Notes: a model not told the origin generated them from the sequence alone. A DNA stretch of 64,000 nt from Streptococcus sanguinis (GCF_900475275.1 NZ_LS483364.1:1488001-1552000), one strand, 5' to 3'. Shown: positions 18,302 through 28,630, counted from the first letter of the stretch. Made by a program: numbers and translations.

Positions 18302-19039
18302 TCATTTCCCTGTATAATAGATAACAGTAATACTATCTAGACTTTGCAAATTTGTTGGTTTCTCTTTAGCTTTCAGGCCGTCTTTTTCAGGATTGTCAGA
18401 CAAATAATAGTTGTCATAGCTATCATCTAGGTCGGTATAAATCTTTATCTTATCATTAACAAGTAAAGCAACATATCTTGCCTGTCCAAAAGGCTTTCTT
18501 GAAATCTTTGTAAATTCAATTTTTTCAACACTTTCATAGTGATTCAGTATAAATAAAGCCAGCCCCTCTTCCTGGTTGCGCACCTTTACTTTTTCCTCAG
18601 TCGTCAGCCAAGCATTTTCTCCAGAGTAAATAACATCCGTCTCACCTGTATCTTTAAAATTTGTGACCTTCTCTTTCTTTTTCAGACGAAAAGTCAATTC
18701 TGTAGAATCAGTGCGAGAACTATCATTTATATTATAGTTTTTATCCTTTGAGTCCAAAGAAATGTGTGGTATATAGCTGGTGTCATTTACAATCACACTA
18801 ACAGAACTTGCTTCCCAGAACTTTCCCTTAGAAAATTCATCAAATTCAATTTTTTGAACATCTTCATAATGATTAATGATATAAAGTGCAAGCTTTTGCT
18901 CTTTCTTATGAAGCTCAGTCATTTCTGTATCTGACATCCATATTTTTTCACCATCTCTATTTACTATGCTGCTACATGCAGTCAGAAAACTTAGAGCCAG
19001 TATAGCCAAAAATAATAATTTTTTCTTTCTTGACTTCAA
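18302..19039 (-). CDS. Two-domain lipoprotein, orphan immunity-like paralogue
   Basis: 245 residues with signal peptide and lipobox FLTAC (C22). The mature part holds two copies of the domain of the 142-residue lipoprotein: about 40-140 (LALYIINHYEDVQKIEF) and about 150-245 (LALFILNHYESVEKIEF, then VNDKIKIYTDLDDSYD). The second copy is closer to the single-domain protein. No toxin gene adjoins it, so it may be an orphan immunity protein left after loss or replacement of an earlier module. It is separated from the active module by the mntE fragment. Function is inferred from paralogy. Confidence 0.78.
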   Translation of the reverse strand: MKSRKKKLLFLAILALSFLTACSSIVNRDGEKIWMSDTEMTELHKKEQKLALYIINHYEDVQKIEFDEFSKGKFWEASSVSVIVNDTSYIPHISLDSKDKNYNINDSSRTDSTELTFRLKKKEKVTNFKDTGETDVIYSGENAWLTTEEKVKVRNQEEGLALFILNHYESVEKIEFTKISRKPFGQARYVALLVNDKIKIYTDLDDSYDNYYLSDNPEKDGLKAKEKPTNLQSLDSITVIYYTGK

Positions 19040-19130
19040 GAGCAGTCTCCTTTAGCGGTCTTTTGATATTAGTATACCACATCAGAACAAGTATCTTTAT
19101 GTTTACTTGTAACTTTAAAGTTGATTTTCA

Positions 19131-19163
19131 AAGAAAAAAACCAAGGCTTGCCCTGCCTTGGTT
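19131..19163 (-). terminator. Intrinsic terminator after the signal-peptidase-like gene
   Basis: CCAAGGC (19141-19147) pairs with GCCTTGG (19155-19161); the minus strand then reads a run of T. It lies 17-49 bp past the stop at 19180. Confidence 0.85.
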
Positions 19164-19179
19164 GAAAATAGACTTCAAT

Positions 19180-19737
19180 TTACTTATTCTTAATAAAACC
19201 AAATTCATTAAGCGGTGAGAGTCGGAACTCCACCACTCCCTTGATTTGACTGGCTTTGATGAGCCCAAATTCTCGGCTGTCCTTCGTATTTTCCCGTCGA
19301 TCATTAAGAATCAAATAAGAATCTTTAGTAATTTTATCAGACTTTGAGCCCTTCAAATCCATAACAGAGAAATCATGAGTATAGTAACCCGAACTTCCTG
19401 CTGAAGCTAGATATTTCTCGCGCATTTTCTCAATGTATTCTTCCGACATGACCTGACCGTTCAGGTAAAGGAGATTGTCCATATAGGTTACCTGATCTTT
19501 TTCCTGGGCAATAACTCGGCCAACGTAGTCTTTGCCGTCCACTTCATAGAGGACAAAGTCACCACGCTTGATGTCTTGCTTCCTCGTCGCCAAGACCAAG
19601 TCATTCTTTGCCAAATAGGAATTGCTGTCCTGCTCCGTCACCCGATAAGGCGTATAAATAAAAACTCTCAGCCCTATAATGATAGCTGCCAGTACTGAAA
19701 AAATAATGATATTTCTTAATAAATCTCTCTTTAACAT
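19180..19737 (-). CDS. Signal peptidase I homologue lacking the Ser-Lys dyad (SipA-like)
   Basis: 185 residues with one N-terminal membrane anchor and the S26 signal peptidase I fold, including the late box LILNDRRENTKDSREFG. At the catalytic serine position the usual SMxPTL box reads DSNSYL, with D37 in place of Ser. At the lysine box, usually KRVIG, it reads GRVIA, with G73 in place of Lys. Both changes match those described for SipA, the pilus-assembly signal-peptidase homologue of S. pyogenes. It is therefore probably not an active protease and may act as a chaperone or assembly factor. No pilin or sortase genes are nearby. Confidence 0.85.
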   Translation of the reverse strand: MLKRDLLRNIIIFSVLAAIIIGLRVFIYTPYRVTEQDSNSYLAKNDLVLATRKQDIKRGDFVLYEVDGKDYVGRVIAQEKDQVTYMDNLLYLNGQVMSEEYIEKMREKYLASAGSSGYYTHDFSVMDLKGSKSDKITKDSYLILNDRRENTKDSREFGLIKASQIKGVVEFRLSPLNEFGFIKNK

Positions 19738-19869
19738 TCGTCTCCCCCATCTCTTTTATACCATTATATCATTTTTAGACAAAATAGACAAAGGTACAAT
19801 TTTATTTCAAAAATCAATTCTCAAACTTGTTCTTCTCTCAAGTAAGATAAGTGGTATCGCATAGACAAG

Positions 19870-19907
19870 AAAAAAACCGATGATTTTCCAATCAACGGTT
19901 CTTTTTT
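19870..19907 (-). terminator. Intrinsic terminator of the pfkA-pyk operon
   Basis: AACCGATGATT pairs with AATCAACGGTT around TTCC with a small mismatch; T runs flank it. It begins 12 bp beyond the pyk stop. Confidence 0.8.
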
Positions 19908-19918
19908 GTTGTCTTAGA

Positions 19919-21424
19919 TTAACGTACTGTACGGATGCGCATTGTGTTGGTACGAACTGCTTCACCAAGTGGCACACCAGCAACAATAACGATATCATCG
20001 CCAGATTCAACCAAGCCTTGCTCAACTGCAATCTTTTCAGCGATTTCAAACATATCATCTGTGTTAGATGGAGTTTCAGTAGTCACTGGAATAACACCCC
20101 AGTTCAGCATAAGACCACGTTGAGTCAATTCGTCAAAAGTGATAGCTAAGATATCAGCATTTGGACGGTATTTAGAAATCAAGCGAGCTGTGTGACCTGT
20201 CTTAGTAAGAGTAACCACCAACTTGATATCCATTGAGTTTGTAGCATCTTTAACTGCTGAAGCCATAACTTCAGTCTTAGAGTTGCGCTCAAAGTTGTCA
20301 GTTGTCAAACGACCATATTCGTTAAGAAGGGTTTGAGCATTCTTATCGATAGTAGCCATTGTTGTTACTGACTCAAGTGGGTATTTACCATTTGCAGACT
20401 CGCCTGAAAGCATAGTTGCATCAGTTCCGTCGATAACAGCGTTAAATACGTCTGATACTTCTGAACGAGTTGCACGTGGTTTTTCTGTCATGGTTTCAAG
20501 CATGTTAGTTGCTGTGATAACCACTTTACCAGCTGCATTTACCTTAGTGATGATCATTTTTTGGTAAACTGGAACCATTTCAAATGGTACTTCGATACCC
20601 ATGTCACCACGGGCAATCATGATACCGTCAGCAGCTTCAATGATTTCGTCCAAGTTATCGATACCTTGTTGGTTTTCGATTTTCGCGAACAATTGAACGT
20701 GTCCATTACCAGTTTCTTCACAGATTGCACGAACTTCGTTGACGTCTTTTGCAGTACGTACAAATGAAATCGCGATGAAGTTGATTCCTTGCTCAAGACC
20801 GAAGCGGATATCGTCATTGTCACGCTCAGCAAGTGCTGGGAAAGGAATCTTAGTGTTAGGAATGTTCACACCTTTTTGCTTAGCAATGATGCCGTCATTT
20901 TCAACTTCTACTTCAAATTCACGAGTAGCATCGTCTTTAGCGATAACACGAAGACCAAGTTTACCATCGTCAACCAATACTTGACGGCCAACTTCAACAT
21001 CATCATAGATGTCCAATCCACCAGCAACGTTCAAAGCAATTACTTCACGAGTAGACTTGATGCCTTGCTTAGTAGCAACACGGATTTTTTCACCAGTCTT
21101 GTATGAATACTCTTTTGCATCGCCTTCGAACAATTCTGTACGAATTTCTGGTCCTTTTGTATCAAGAAGGAAACCAACCTTTTGGCCGGCAATTTCTTCT
21201 GCACGCTTAACAGTTGCCATGCGCTCTCCTTGCTCAGCATGGTCACCGTGTGAGAAGTTGAAACGGAATGTGTTTGCGCCAGCTTCAATCAGCTTAGCAA
21301 TGTTTTGAGCTGATGCTTCAACATCCAGCTTTTCTCCCCAATATCCGTCATCACCGAATTTTTTACCACCGCGGATTTCTACCGCAGGACCTAATGTTGC
21401 AACGATTTTTACACGTTTATTCAT
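19919..21424 (-). CDS. pyk: Pyruvate kinase
   Basis: Converts phosphoenolpyruvate and ADP to pyruvate and ATP, the last step of glycolysis. It has 501 residues, the usual streptococcal length. Signature regions are RFNFSHGDHAEQG, LDTKGPEIRT, the active-site IMIARGDMGIEVP, and the C-terminal allosteric domain ending in RTNTMRIRTV. It lies 56 bp downstream of pfkA and is probably co-transcribed, as in other streptococci. Confidence 0.98.
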   Translation of the reverse strand: MNKRVKIVATLGPAVEIRGGKKFGDDGYWGEKLDVEASAQNIAKLIEAGANTFRFNFSHGDHAEQGERMATVKRAEEIAGQKVGFLLDTKGPEIRTELFEGDAKEYSYKTGEKIRVATKQGIKSTREVIALNVAGGLDIYDDVEVGRQVLVDDGKLGLRVIAKDDATREFEVEVENDGIIAKQKGVNIPNTKIPFPALAERDNDDIRFGLEQGINFIAISFVRTAKDVNEVRAICEETGNGHVQLFAKIENQQGIDNLDEIIEAADGIMIARGDMGIEVPFEMVPVYQKMIITKVNAAGKVVITATNMLETMTEKPRATRSEVSDVFNAVIDGTDATMLSGESANGKYPLESVTTMATIDKNAQTLLNEYGRLTTDNFERNSKTEVMASAVKDATNSMDIKLVVTLTKTGHTARLISKYRPNADILAITFDELTQRGLMLNWGVIPVTTETPSNTDDMFEIAEKIAVEQGLVESGDDIVIVAGVPLGEAVRTNTMRIRTVR

Positions 21425-21480
21425 GATTGTATGAAACTCCTTCTTCTATTTGGCCTCTTGGCCTGAATAACAAATAATAA

Positions 21481-22515
<1,035 letters not shown>

Positions 22516-22530
22516 TTAACATTCTTATAG

Positions 22531-22536
22531 ATTATA
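22531..22536 (-). promoter_or_regulatory. Candidate -10 element of pfkA-pyk
   Basis: TATAAT on the minus strand, preceded by TGTGG (close to an extended -10), 40 bp before the pfkA start. The -35 is not obvious. Confidence 0.5.
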
Positions 22537-22575
22537 CCACAATCATCATGAAAATTCTCTTATTTTCCATATTTT

Positions 22576-25500
22576 TTAACGAAAAATCGTTTTCATAGTA
22601 TAATTCTTCAATTCCTCTTGCAGCTGCTCCGATTTCTCCACTCGAAAATGCGGTGCAGACATGGTTCGCTTCTCATCTTCATAACGCAGGACAACCGGAA
22701 TATTACCGGGGTATTTCTGCAAAATCTGAGATATTTCTCGATCATGTTCATGGCCAGCAAGTTTTATCCAGAACCGTTCTGTAGTGGCTTCTTCTATATC
22801 TGACAAGACCAACTGTAAGCGGCCATCCCGCTCCTGCACCTTGCCGGTCAAGTAGTAAATCCCCTTCTCCTTAATACGTTCGGCCAACTGACGATAGCTA
22901 TCAGGAAAAAGGGTAACATCCAGTTTTTTCTTCGTATCTGAAACCTGCAAGAAAGCCATATTCTCGCCCTTTTTGGTCCGGATAGTCTTAATAGACTGGA
23001 CTTCAGCCAGAATCCTAGCTCTGCTATTTTCCGTCAAATCACTAATCCAGCTAAAGGGCTGGTCCGCTTCTTTGGCCAGTTTAACCAAGGGGTGATCGCT
23101 AAGCCCCACACCGATAATGCTCTGTTCCAGCTCAAACTTTTCAGCATCGCTAAAATCCTGAGCCTCTGTCCAAGAGTAGGTCGTATCCGCAAAGAGGCTG
23201 CCCAGCTCATCCGCAAATACAAATAGATTAGGCAGATTGGCTAGAATTTTTTGTCGATTTTTCTCAAAACTGTCAAAGAGCCCCAGCTGGATCAGAGGAG
23301 TCAGCAGCGGAATCTTATGGTAATTCTGAGGCAGGCGCAGAATAAAGTCTTCCACCCCAGTAAAGGCGGCATTTTGTCGCTCTTCAATAATCCAGTAAGC
23401 CAAATCCCTAGGCAGGCCTTTGATATTTTTCATGCCTAAAAATATCTTCTTAAACTGAAACTTATCATGGTAGGGAATATTGTTGATACTGAGCGGCGCT
23501 GTCTCAAAGTCAAAACTCAAGGCATCGGTGATATAGTCACTGCTTGAATAATTGAGCATGACATCAAAGAAAACATCTGGATAGTGAGCCTTGAAGTAAG
23601 CAAGCTGAAAAGCCAGAGCTGAGTAAGCATAGGCGTGGCTGCGGTTAAAGCCATAGCCAGCAAACTTCTCCATAATAGCAAAGACTTCCTTGGCTTTGGA
23701 TTCCGAGTGACCTAGCTTGAGAGCACCTGCAACAAAGTCCTCCTGCATGCGGTGCATTTCAGCAGCGCTTTTCTTGCCCATTGCTCTTCGTAAAATATCG
23801 GCTTTCCCTAGACTAAAGCCACCAAAGCGCTGGGCCACCTGCATGACTTGCTCTTGGTAGAGCATGATACCGTAAGTCGGAGCTAGAATATCAGCCAAAC
23901 TTTCATCAATTAACTCCACCTGCTCCAACCCATGCTTTCTCTTGACAAAATTGTCGATGTAATCACTGGCTCCAGGACGATTGAGAGAGGTTGTGGCCAC
24001 TACTTCCTCAAAGCGAACCGGCTGAACCCGCTTGAGCAGACTGATGGCACCCGGCTGCTCAAACTGGAAAATCCCCTTGGTCTGGCCAGCCGCAAAGAGT
24101 TTCAGAGTGTCTGCATCCTCCAAGTCAATCTCTGCAATCTCAATATCTACCTTATATTTTTTCAGGGTTGCTTCTTTCATCCGCTGGACAAAGGTCAGAT
24201 TGCGCAAGCCCAGAAAATCCATCTTGAGCAGTCCATTGCTCTCCACACCGTGGGCATCATATTGGGTGATATACATGTCCTCACCGTATTTGAGCGGTAT
24301 CTGGTCTGTCAGGTCATTGTCGCTCATCACAACGCCAGCTGCATGGATAGAAGTCTGACGGGGATGACCTTCGATCTTTTTAGCAATATCAAAGGCTTTT
24401 TGATATTCCAGCTTACTATTGATAATCTGACGAAAGGCCATGTTTTTCTCATAAGCAGAGGTCAGACTATCCCCGAAGCGGATTTTCTTGGTAATATTGG
24501 TCAGCTCATACTCTGGTAGACCGAAACGCTTGAAAACATCGCGAATGGCTTGCTTGGCTCCAAAGGTCGAGTAGGTCACAATCTGAGCCGCATGCATACT
24601 GCCATAGCGGTCACGAACATAGCGGATAAACTCCGGCCGGTAAACATCAGGAATATCGATATCAATATCGGGCATGGTATAACGCTCTAGATTTAGAAAG
24701 CGCTCGAAAAGCAGGTTATTCTTGACTGGATCGATCCCAGTAATCTCCAAAGCATAGGCCACTAGACTGCCGACAGCAGATCCTCGACCCATACCCATAT
24801 AGTAGCCCTGACTGCGACCAAAGCGCAGCAAATCCCAGACAATGAGAAAGTAATCATCAAAGCCCATCTGATGAATGACATCCAGCTCCTGGTCCAGCCG
24901 TTCCTGATAAAGTTTACCTGCTAAACCGCGTTTTTTTAAGCCAGCTTCGGAGCGCTCCCGCAACTCTTCCACGGCTGGTCGCTCCCGATTAAAGCGGGGC
25001 AGTTTCAGCTCCCTATTGATATCATAGTGAACATGACGGACTAGCTTCTCAAGATTAGCCAAACTCTCTGGGAAAGTTTCCTTAAAAGCTCCTGCCAGAG
25101 CATCTGGTGCCAACAAAAACTCATGATTGGGAAGGCTGCCAATCTCCCGCAGGCTGGCATTTTCTCGGATAGCCCGGAGCATCTGCAAGGTTTCCAAATC
25201 CCCCGTGTCAAAATATCGGACGGTATGCAGGGGCAGGGTTGGCCGACCGAACTCCTGCTTAGGCGTTGCTGGAAAGACACCAACATAAAAATCCAACCCC
25301 AAATCCAGATCTGCTACTCCGTTAAAAGCAGGAACAATCACAGCCACCCCCTTAAAGAGATGCTGGAAATCCTCCCAGTTTTTTTGTCCCATCATCTTGA
25401 GAGTCGAGACTTTCATCAGATTGCGATAGCCCTGACTGTCTAAGGCCAGCAGACGGAGATGAAGCTCCTGCTCTGCCTTGATCAGACTCAGCTCCAAGCC

Positions 25501-25686
25501 TAAAAGTGGCTGCAGTCCCGCAGATTCGGCTTCCTCTAAGAAATGATAGGCTCCATAGAGATTGTCCACATCCATCATGCCCAGATGACTGTATCCTAAG
25601 TCCTTGGCTTTCTGCACATATTTCTTTATCGGGATCAAGCTATCCATAAAACTGTAAACAGTTTTGGTATCAAGTTGTATTACCAC
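22576..25686 (-). CDS. dnaE: DNA polymerase III alpha subunit, DnaE type
   Basis: Replicative DNA polymerase that in Gram-positives extends primers, mainly on the lagging strand, before handing over to PolC. The start is GTG at 25684-25686 (MVIQLDTKTVYSF), preceded by GGAG, giving 1036 residues; a longer frame to 25785 would add an unrelated N-terminus. It has an N-terminal PHP domain, polymerase motifs GMGRGSAVGSLVAYAL and PDIDIDIPD, YQEQVM, the helix-hairpin-helix region (GYGFNRSHAYAYS), and a C-terminal OB domain (ARILAEVQSIKTIRTKKG). Confidence 0.97.
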   Translation of the reverse strand: MVIQLDTKTVYSFMDSLIPIKKYVQKAKDLGYSHLGMMDVDNLYGAYHFLEEAESAGLQPLLGLELSLIKAEQELHLRLLALDSQGYRNLMKVSTLKMMGQKNWEDFQHLFKGVAVIVPAFNGVADLDLGLDFYVGVFPATPKQEFGRPTLPLHTVRYFDTGDLETLQMLRAIRENASLREIGSLPNHEFLLAPDALAGAFKETFPESLANLEKLVRHVHYDINRELKLPRFNRERPAVEELRERSEAGLKKRGLAGKLYQERLDQELDVIHQMGFDDYFLIVWDLLRFGRSQGYYMGMGRGSAVGSLVAYALEITGIDPVKNNLLFERFLNLERYTMPDIDIDIPDVYRPEFIRYVRDRYGSMHAAQIVTYSTFGAKQAIRDVFKRFGLPEYELTNITKKIRFGDSLTSAYEKNMAFRQIINSKLEYQKAFDIAKKIEGHPRQTSIHAAGVVMSDNDLTDQIPLKYGEDMYITQYDAHGVESNGLLKMDFLGLRNLTFVQRMKEATLKKYKVDIEIAEIDLEDADTLKLFAAGQTKGIFQFEQPGAISLLKRVQPVRFEEVVATTSLNRPGASDYIDNFVKRKHGLEQVELIDESLADILAPTYGIMLYQEQVMQVAQRFGGFSLGKADILRRAMGKKSAAEMHRMQEDFVAGALKLGHSESKAKEVFAIMEKFAGYGFNRSHAYAYSALAFQLAYFKAHYPDVFFDVMLNYSSSDYITDALSFDFETAPLSINNIPYHDKFQFKKIFLGMKNIKGLPRDLAYWIIEERQNAAFTGVEDFILRLPQNYHKIPLLTPLIQLGLFDSFEKNRQKILANLPNLFVFADELGSLFADTTYSWTEAQDFSDAEKFELEQSIIGVGLSDHPLVKLAKEADQPFSWISDLTENSRARILAEVQSIKTIRTKKGENMAFLQVSDTKKKLDVTLFPDSYRQLAERIKEKGIYYLTGKVQERDGRLQLVLSDIEEATTERFWIKLAGHEHDREISQILQKYPGNIPVVLRYEDEKRTMSAPHFRVEKSEQLQEELKNYTMKTIFR

Positions 25687-25804
25687 ATTATTCTCCTTGA
25701 ACACGCTTTGCTTCTTCTTATAACTATTATACCGCAATTCACTGAATGAGGGAAATAGGAGTTTGACTGAACAGAAAGATTCCATTCCCTCTTTCCGGCT
25801 TTCT

Positions 25805-25833
25805 TTGCCATTTTCCTAAGGAAAAGGTATAAT
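25805..25833 (+). promoter_or_regulatory. Promoter of the ABC exporter operon with embedded palindrome
   Basis: TTGCCA (25805-25810) and TATAAT (25828-25833) are spaced exactly 17 bp. The spacer contains the perfect palindrome TTTTCCT-A-AGGAAAA at 25811-25825, a likely repressor operator. Predicted start is near 25840, followed by AAAGGAG and the ATG at 25867. Confidence 0.85.
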
Positions 25834-25866
25834 AATTATAAATTGAAGAAAATAAAGGAGATATGT

Positions 25867-26574
25867 ATGAATCAGTATCCTCTGGTCTATCTTGACCATG
25901 TCCATAAAAATTATGGCGACGCACCCGCCCTCTATGATGTGAGCTTAAACATCCAACCTGGCAGAATTATCGGACTTCTAGGTCCTAATGGAAGCGGCAA
26001 GACAACTATTATCAAGCTTATCAATGGTCTCTTGCAGCCGACCTCTGGTCATATTTATCTCAAAGGCGTCAAACCTTCTCCTGATACCAAAAGAATCGTT
26101 TCCTATCTGCCAGATACGACTTATCTGAGCGACAGCTCCAAAGTAATCGAAGCTGTAAAATATTTCCAAGATTTTTATGATAATTTTGACAGCACGAAAG
26201 CCATGCAGCTTCTAAAGGATCTTCATATCGATCCTCAAGCACGCATCGGAAGCCTTTCAAAAGGAAACAAGGAAAAAATGCAGCTCATTCTGGTCATGAG
26301 CCGCCATACGGAACTGTATATCCTAGACGAGCCTATCGGTGGTGTTGATCCGGCTGCTCGTGACTATATCCTGCAGACCATCATCCAAAACCGCACACCG
26401 CAGTCTTCTGTCATCATTTCCACCCACTTGATTGCAGATATCGAGCCAATCTTGGATGAAGTAATCCTGATTAACCAAGGTCAGATCTTTTTGCATGAAA
26501 ATGCTAATCAGCTGCGTCAACAGTACAATCAATCCATTGATAATCTCTTCCGCAGCCAGTTTCGCTTTTATTAG
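25867..26574 (+). CDS. ABC transporter ATP-binding protein
   Basis: A 235-residue ATPase of an ABC-2 type exporter. It has Walker A GPNGSGKTTIIK, the signature region as LSKGNKEK rather than LSGGQ (common in this YtrB-like subgroup), Walker B LYILDEP with GGVDP, and the H-loop STHL. The ATG at 25867 is chosen because AAAGGAG lies just before it; an upstream TTG at 25843 has no ribosome site. It is followed after 14 bp by its permease. The substrate is unknown; relatives respond to cell-envelope antibiotics. Confidence 0.9.
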   Translation: MNQYPLVYLDHVHKNYGDAPALYDVSLNIQPGRIIGLLGPNGSGKTTIIKLINGLLQPTSGHIYLKGVKPSPDTKRIVSYLPDTTYLSDSSKVIEAVKYFQDFYDNFDSTKAMQLLKDLHIDPQARIGSLSKGNKEKMQLILVMSRHTELYILDEPIGGVDPAARDYILQTIIQNRTPQSSVIISTHLIADIEPILDEVILINQGQIFLHENANQLRQQYNQSIDNLFRSQFRFY

Positions 26575-26588
26575 GAGGTCTTCATTAT

Positions 26589-27422
26589 ATGTTTGGAAAA
26601 CTGTTTAAATACGACTTTAAGTCTAATTACAAATGGTATTGTATCACCTTTGCCATTCTTCTGTCTCTCTCTATCTTGATGGGATTTATAACTGGCAGCA
26701 GCTTGAGACCTGAGGTCATGGAACGCTATAGTGACTACCCAATGGCTACTAGTGGTGTTATTTTCACTTTATACCTACTCTTCCTCTTGCTTTTTTCTGC
26801 ATCCTGCGCTGTCTTTCTGTCCAATACCATCATTATCATCCGTCGGTTTTATAAAAATGTTTTTGGGCGAGAAGGCTACCTGACTTGGACCTTGCCGGTT
26901 ACGCCGCATCAGATTCTTCTGTCTAAACTTCTTTCCGCATTTGTTTGGACCCTCTTGTGTATGCTAACCATGTTTATTAGCGGCCTTGTCATTTTTGGCA
27001 TTGCCCTCCCTATTACAGGCTATTCATTTAATGAGATTTTTAAATATATTGGCGAAATCCCAGATTTATGGCTTTGGATTGTCAAATACGGCTTCCTTAA
27101 TCTCCTTCAAATCCTTTCTGGTATCCTCTTCTTTTATCTAGCAATCTCAGTCGGACAGCTATTTAAGAAGAATCGGATTATGATGGCTGTGCTTTTCGGA
27201 TTTTTGATTTGGAGTGTTCTGGCGGTCCTGTCAATCTTCTTACCTAGTTTCTTAAATCCGTACGGCCTATTTTCTCCATACGATTATAGTCACTCCGATA
27301 CGGATTTTGAAATGATGCTAGATGCCTTTCTTATTATCCGAATCGTCTTTGAACTGGTCAAAATTTTTGGTTTCTATTTTACAATCCATACCATTGTAAA
27401 AAACAAACTAAATCTGCAATAA
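26589..27422 (+). CDS. ABC-2 type permease subunit
   Basis: A 277-residue membrane protein with about six hydrophobic spans, starting MFGKLFKYDFK, a typical beginning of ABC-2 permeases paired with YtrB-like ATPases. The loop GREGYLTWTLPVTPHQILLSK is the usual short amphipathic segment between early spans. It follows the ATPase by 14 bp and has its own AGGAGG-like site. Together they form one exporter; no regulator or substrate gene adjoins to show what is exported. Confidence 0.85.
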   Translation: MFGKLFKYDFKSNYKWYCITFAILLSLSILMGFITGSSLRPEVMERYSDYPMATSGVIFTLYLLFLLLFSASCAVFLSNTIIIIRRFYKNVFGREGYLTWTLPVTPHQILLSKLLSAFVWTLLCMLTMFISGLVIFGIALPITGYSFNEIFKYIGEIPDLWLWIVKYGFLNLLQILSGILFFYLAISVGQLFKKNRIMMAVLFGFLIWSVLAVLSIFLPSFLNPYGLFSPYDYSHSDTDFEMMLDAFLIIRIVFELVKIFGFYFTIHTIVKNKLNLQ

Positions 27423-27425
27423 GCA

Positions 27426-27460
27426 AAACAAGGTTGAAACAAAACGTTTCAACCTTGTTT
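27426..27460. terminator. Bidirectional terminator between ABC permease and lrgB
   Basis: A perfect 15-bp stem (27426-27440 with 27446-27460) and a 5-base loop between two convergent genes. Confidence 0.9.
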
Positions 27461-27464
27461 ATTT

Positions 27465-28160
27465 TTACTTCAGAATAATCGCTGCCACGATGGGGCTAAC
27501 TAGAACGTACATGAGGCCGGTCACGCCAATCGCAAGTCCTGCCATAGCTCCTGCGACCTGGCCGTATTTAAAGGCGGTTCCCGTTCCTACCGCATGGCCT
27601 GTTCCCCCTAAAGCTAGACCAATAGCTACTGGATCCGTTATTTTTAAGAGCTTAAGAAGCGTTGGTCCTAATACACTGGTCAGAATGCCCGTCGCAACTA
27701 CCACCACTAAGGTCACTGTAGCAAGTCCTTGCAGCTTGTCTGTGATACCGACAGCCATGGCCGTTGTGACAGATTTCGGAAAAAGAGAAACAGCTAGAAA
27801 GAAATCCATGCCGAAAAACTTAGCCAGCAGAGCCGTAAAGCTGGTATTGACTACAACCGCCGCAAAGGTCCCAATCAAAATACTGCGTGCATGGTGCTTC
27901 ATCAAATGAAAAGTCTTGTAAAGCGGAATCCCCAAAGCAACCGTAGATGGCACAATTAGGTTGTTTAAATAGGAACCGCCGACATAGTAATCCTTGTAGG
28001 AAATACCAGATAGTTTCAAAAAAGCAATAACCAAAACTGCTGCAATCAGCAACGGTGTTGTCAAAGGATGAGGAAATCTCCGAAAAATCAATAGACCGAA
28101 CAGATAGGCCAAGATAGACAAGGCAAGGCCAAAGAGAGGGTTGCTCCATAAATCAGACAT
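27465..28160 (-). CDS. lrgB: LrgB-family membrane protein
   Basis: A 231-residue polytopic membrane protein of the LrgB/CidB family, partner of the holin-like LrgA. Family features visible are SLFPKSVTTAMAVGI and GGTGHAVGTGTAF. The ATG at 28158-28160 with AAGGAG upstream is preferred to a start at 28193. It overlaps lrgA by 8 bp. The pair influences autolysis and, in some species, pyruvate uptake. No LytST sensor lies in the window. Confidence 0.92.
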   Translation of the reverse strand: MSDLWSNPLFGLALSILAYLFGLLIFRRFPHPLTTPLLIAAVLVIAFLKLSGISYKDYYVGGSYLNNLIVPSTVALGIPLYKTFHLMKHHARSILIGTFAAVVVNTSFTALLAKFFGMDFFLAVSLFPKSVTTAMAVGITDKLQGLATVTLVVVVATGILTSVLGPTLLKLLKITDPVAIGLALGGTGHAVGTGTAFKYGQVAGAMAGLAIGVTGLMYVLVSPIVAAIILK

Positions 28161-28533
28161 TGCTGGCGTCTCCTTCCTCATAATCTCCTTCAAAACAAGT
28201 CTTAATCAGCTGCACCACAACTGCAGTCACACAGACATTGAGCACAATCGCTCCTAAAACAATCAAAATAATCGGCAGCAGATAAGGTGCAATGACCTGA
28301 AATTTATCCATGATACCAACTGCTGGAGGCAGAAAAAGAATGGTCATATTTGCCAAAAGAAAATTGCCAACCATACTGATATGACGCAGGCGTAGGAGCT
28401 TGAACTGCAGAGCCAAAAACAGCAAGACCAGGCCAATGATACTGCCCGGAACAGGCAGGTGGAAAACACTTGAAATCCCTTCTCCAACGAGGGAAATCAT
28501 AAAAATAATCATCAACTGAACGTATAATTTCAT
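28153..28533 (-). CDS. lrgA: LrgA holin-like protein
   Basis: 126 residues with four hydrophobic spans and the CidA/LrgA core LPVPGSIIGLVLLFLAL, then FLLANMTILFLPPAVGI. Holin-like membrane protein modulating murein hydrolase export or activity. First gene of the lrgAB pair; its C-terminal acidic tail overlaps the lrgB start. Confidence 0.92.
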   Translation of the reverse strand: MKLYVQLMIIFMISLVGEGISSVFHLPVPGSIIGLVLLFLALQFKLLRLRHISMVGNFLLANMTILFLPPAVGIMDKFQVIAPYLLPIILIVLGAIVLNVCVTAVVVQLIKTCFEGDYEEGDASNV

Positions 28534-28630
28534 ACCAAACCTCCATCACTTGTATATCCAGTTTACTCCTTTTCGGAAAAATATCAAGGTGCTTTCAGAA
28601 ATTAAAACCTTTACATCCAAAATTTGCTTA

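Noticed and set aside
18127..18324. A 65-codon plus-strand frame in the region of the mntE fragment.
   Set aside because: It is in a different frame from mntE and exists equally at the intact gene end (15261-15467), so it is a shadow of the duplicated DNA.
23932..24519. A 195-codon plus-strand frame within dnaE.
   Set aside because: Shadow of conserved DnaE coding sequence; no independent evidence.
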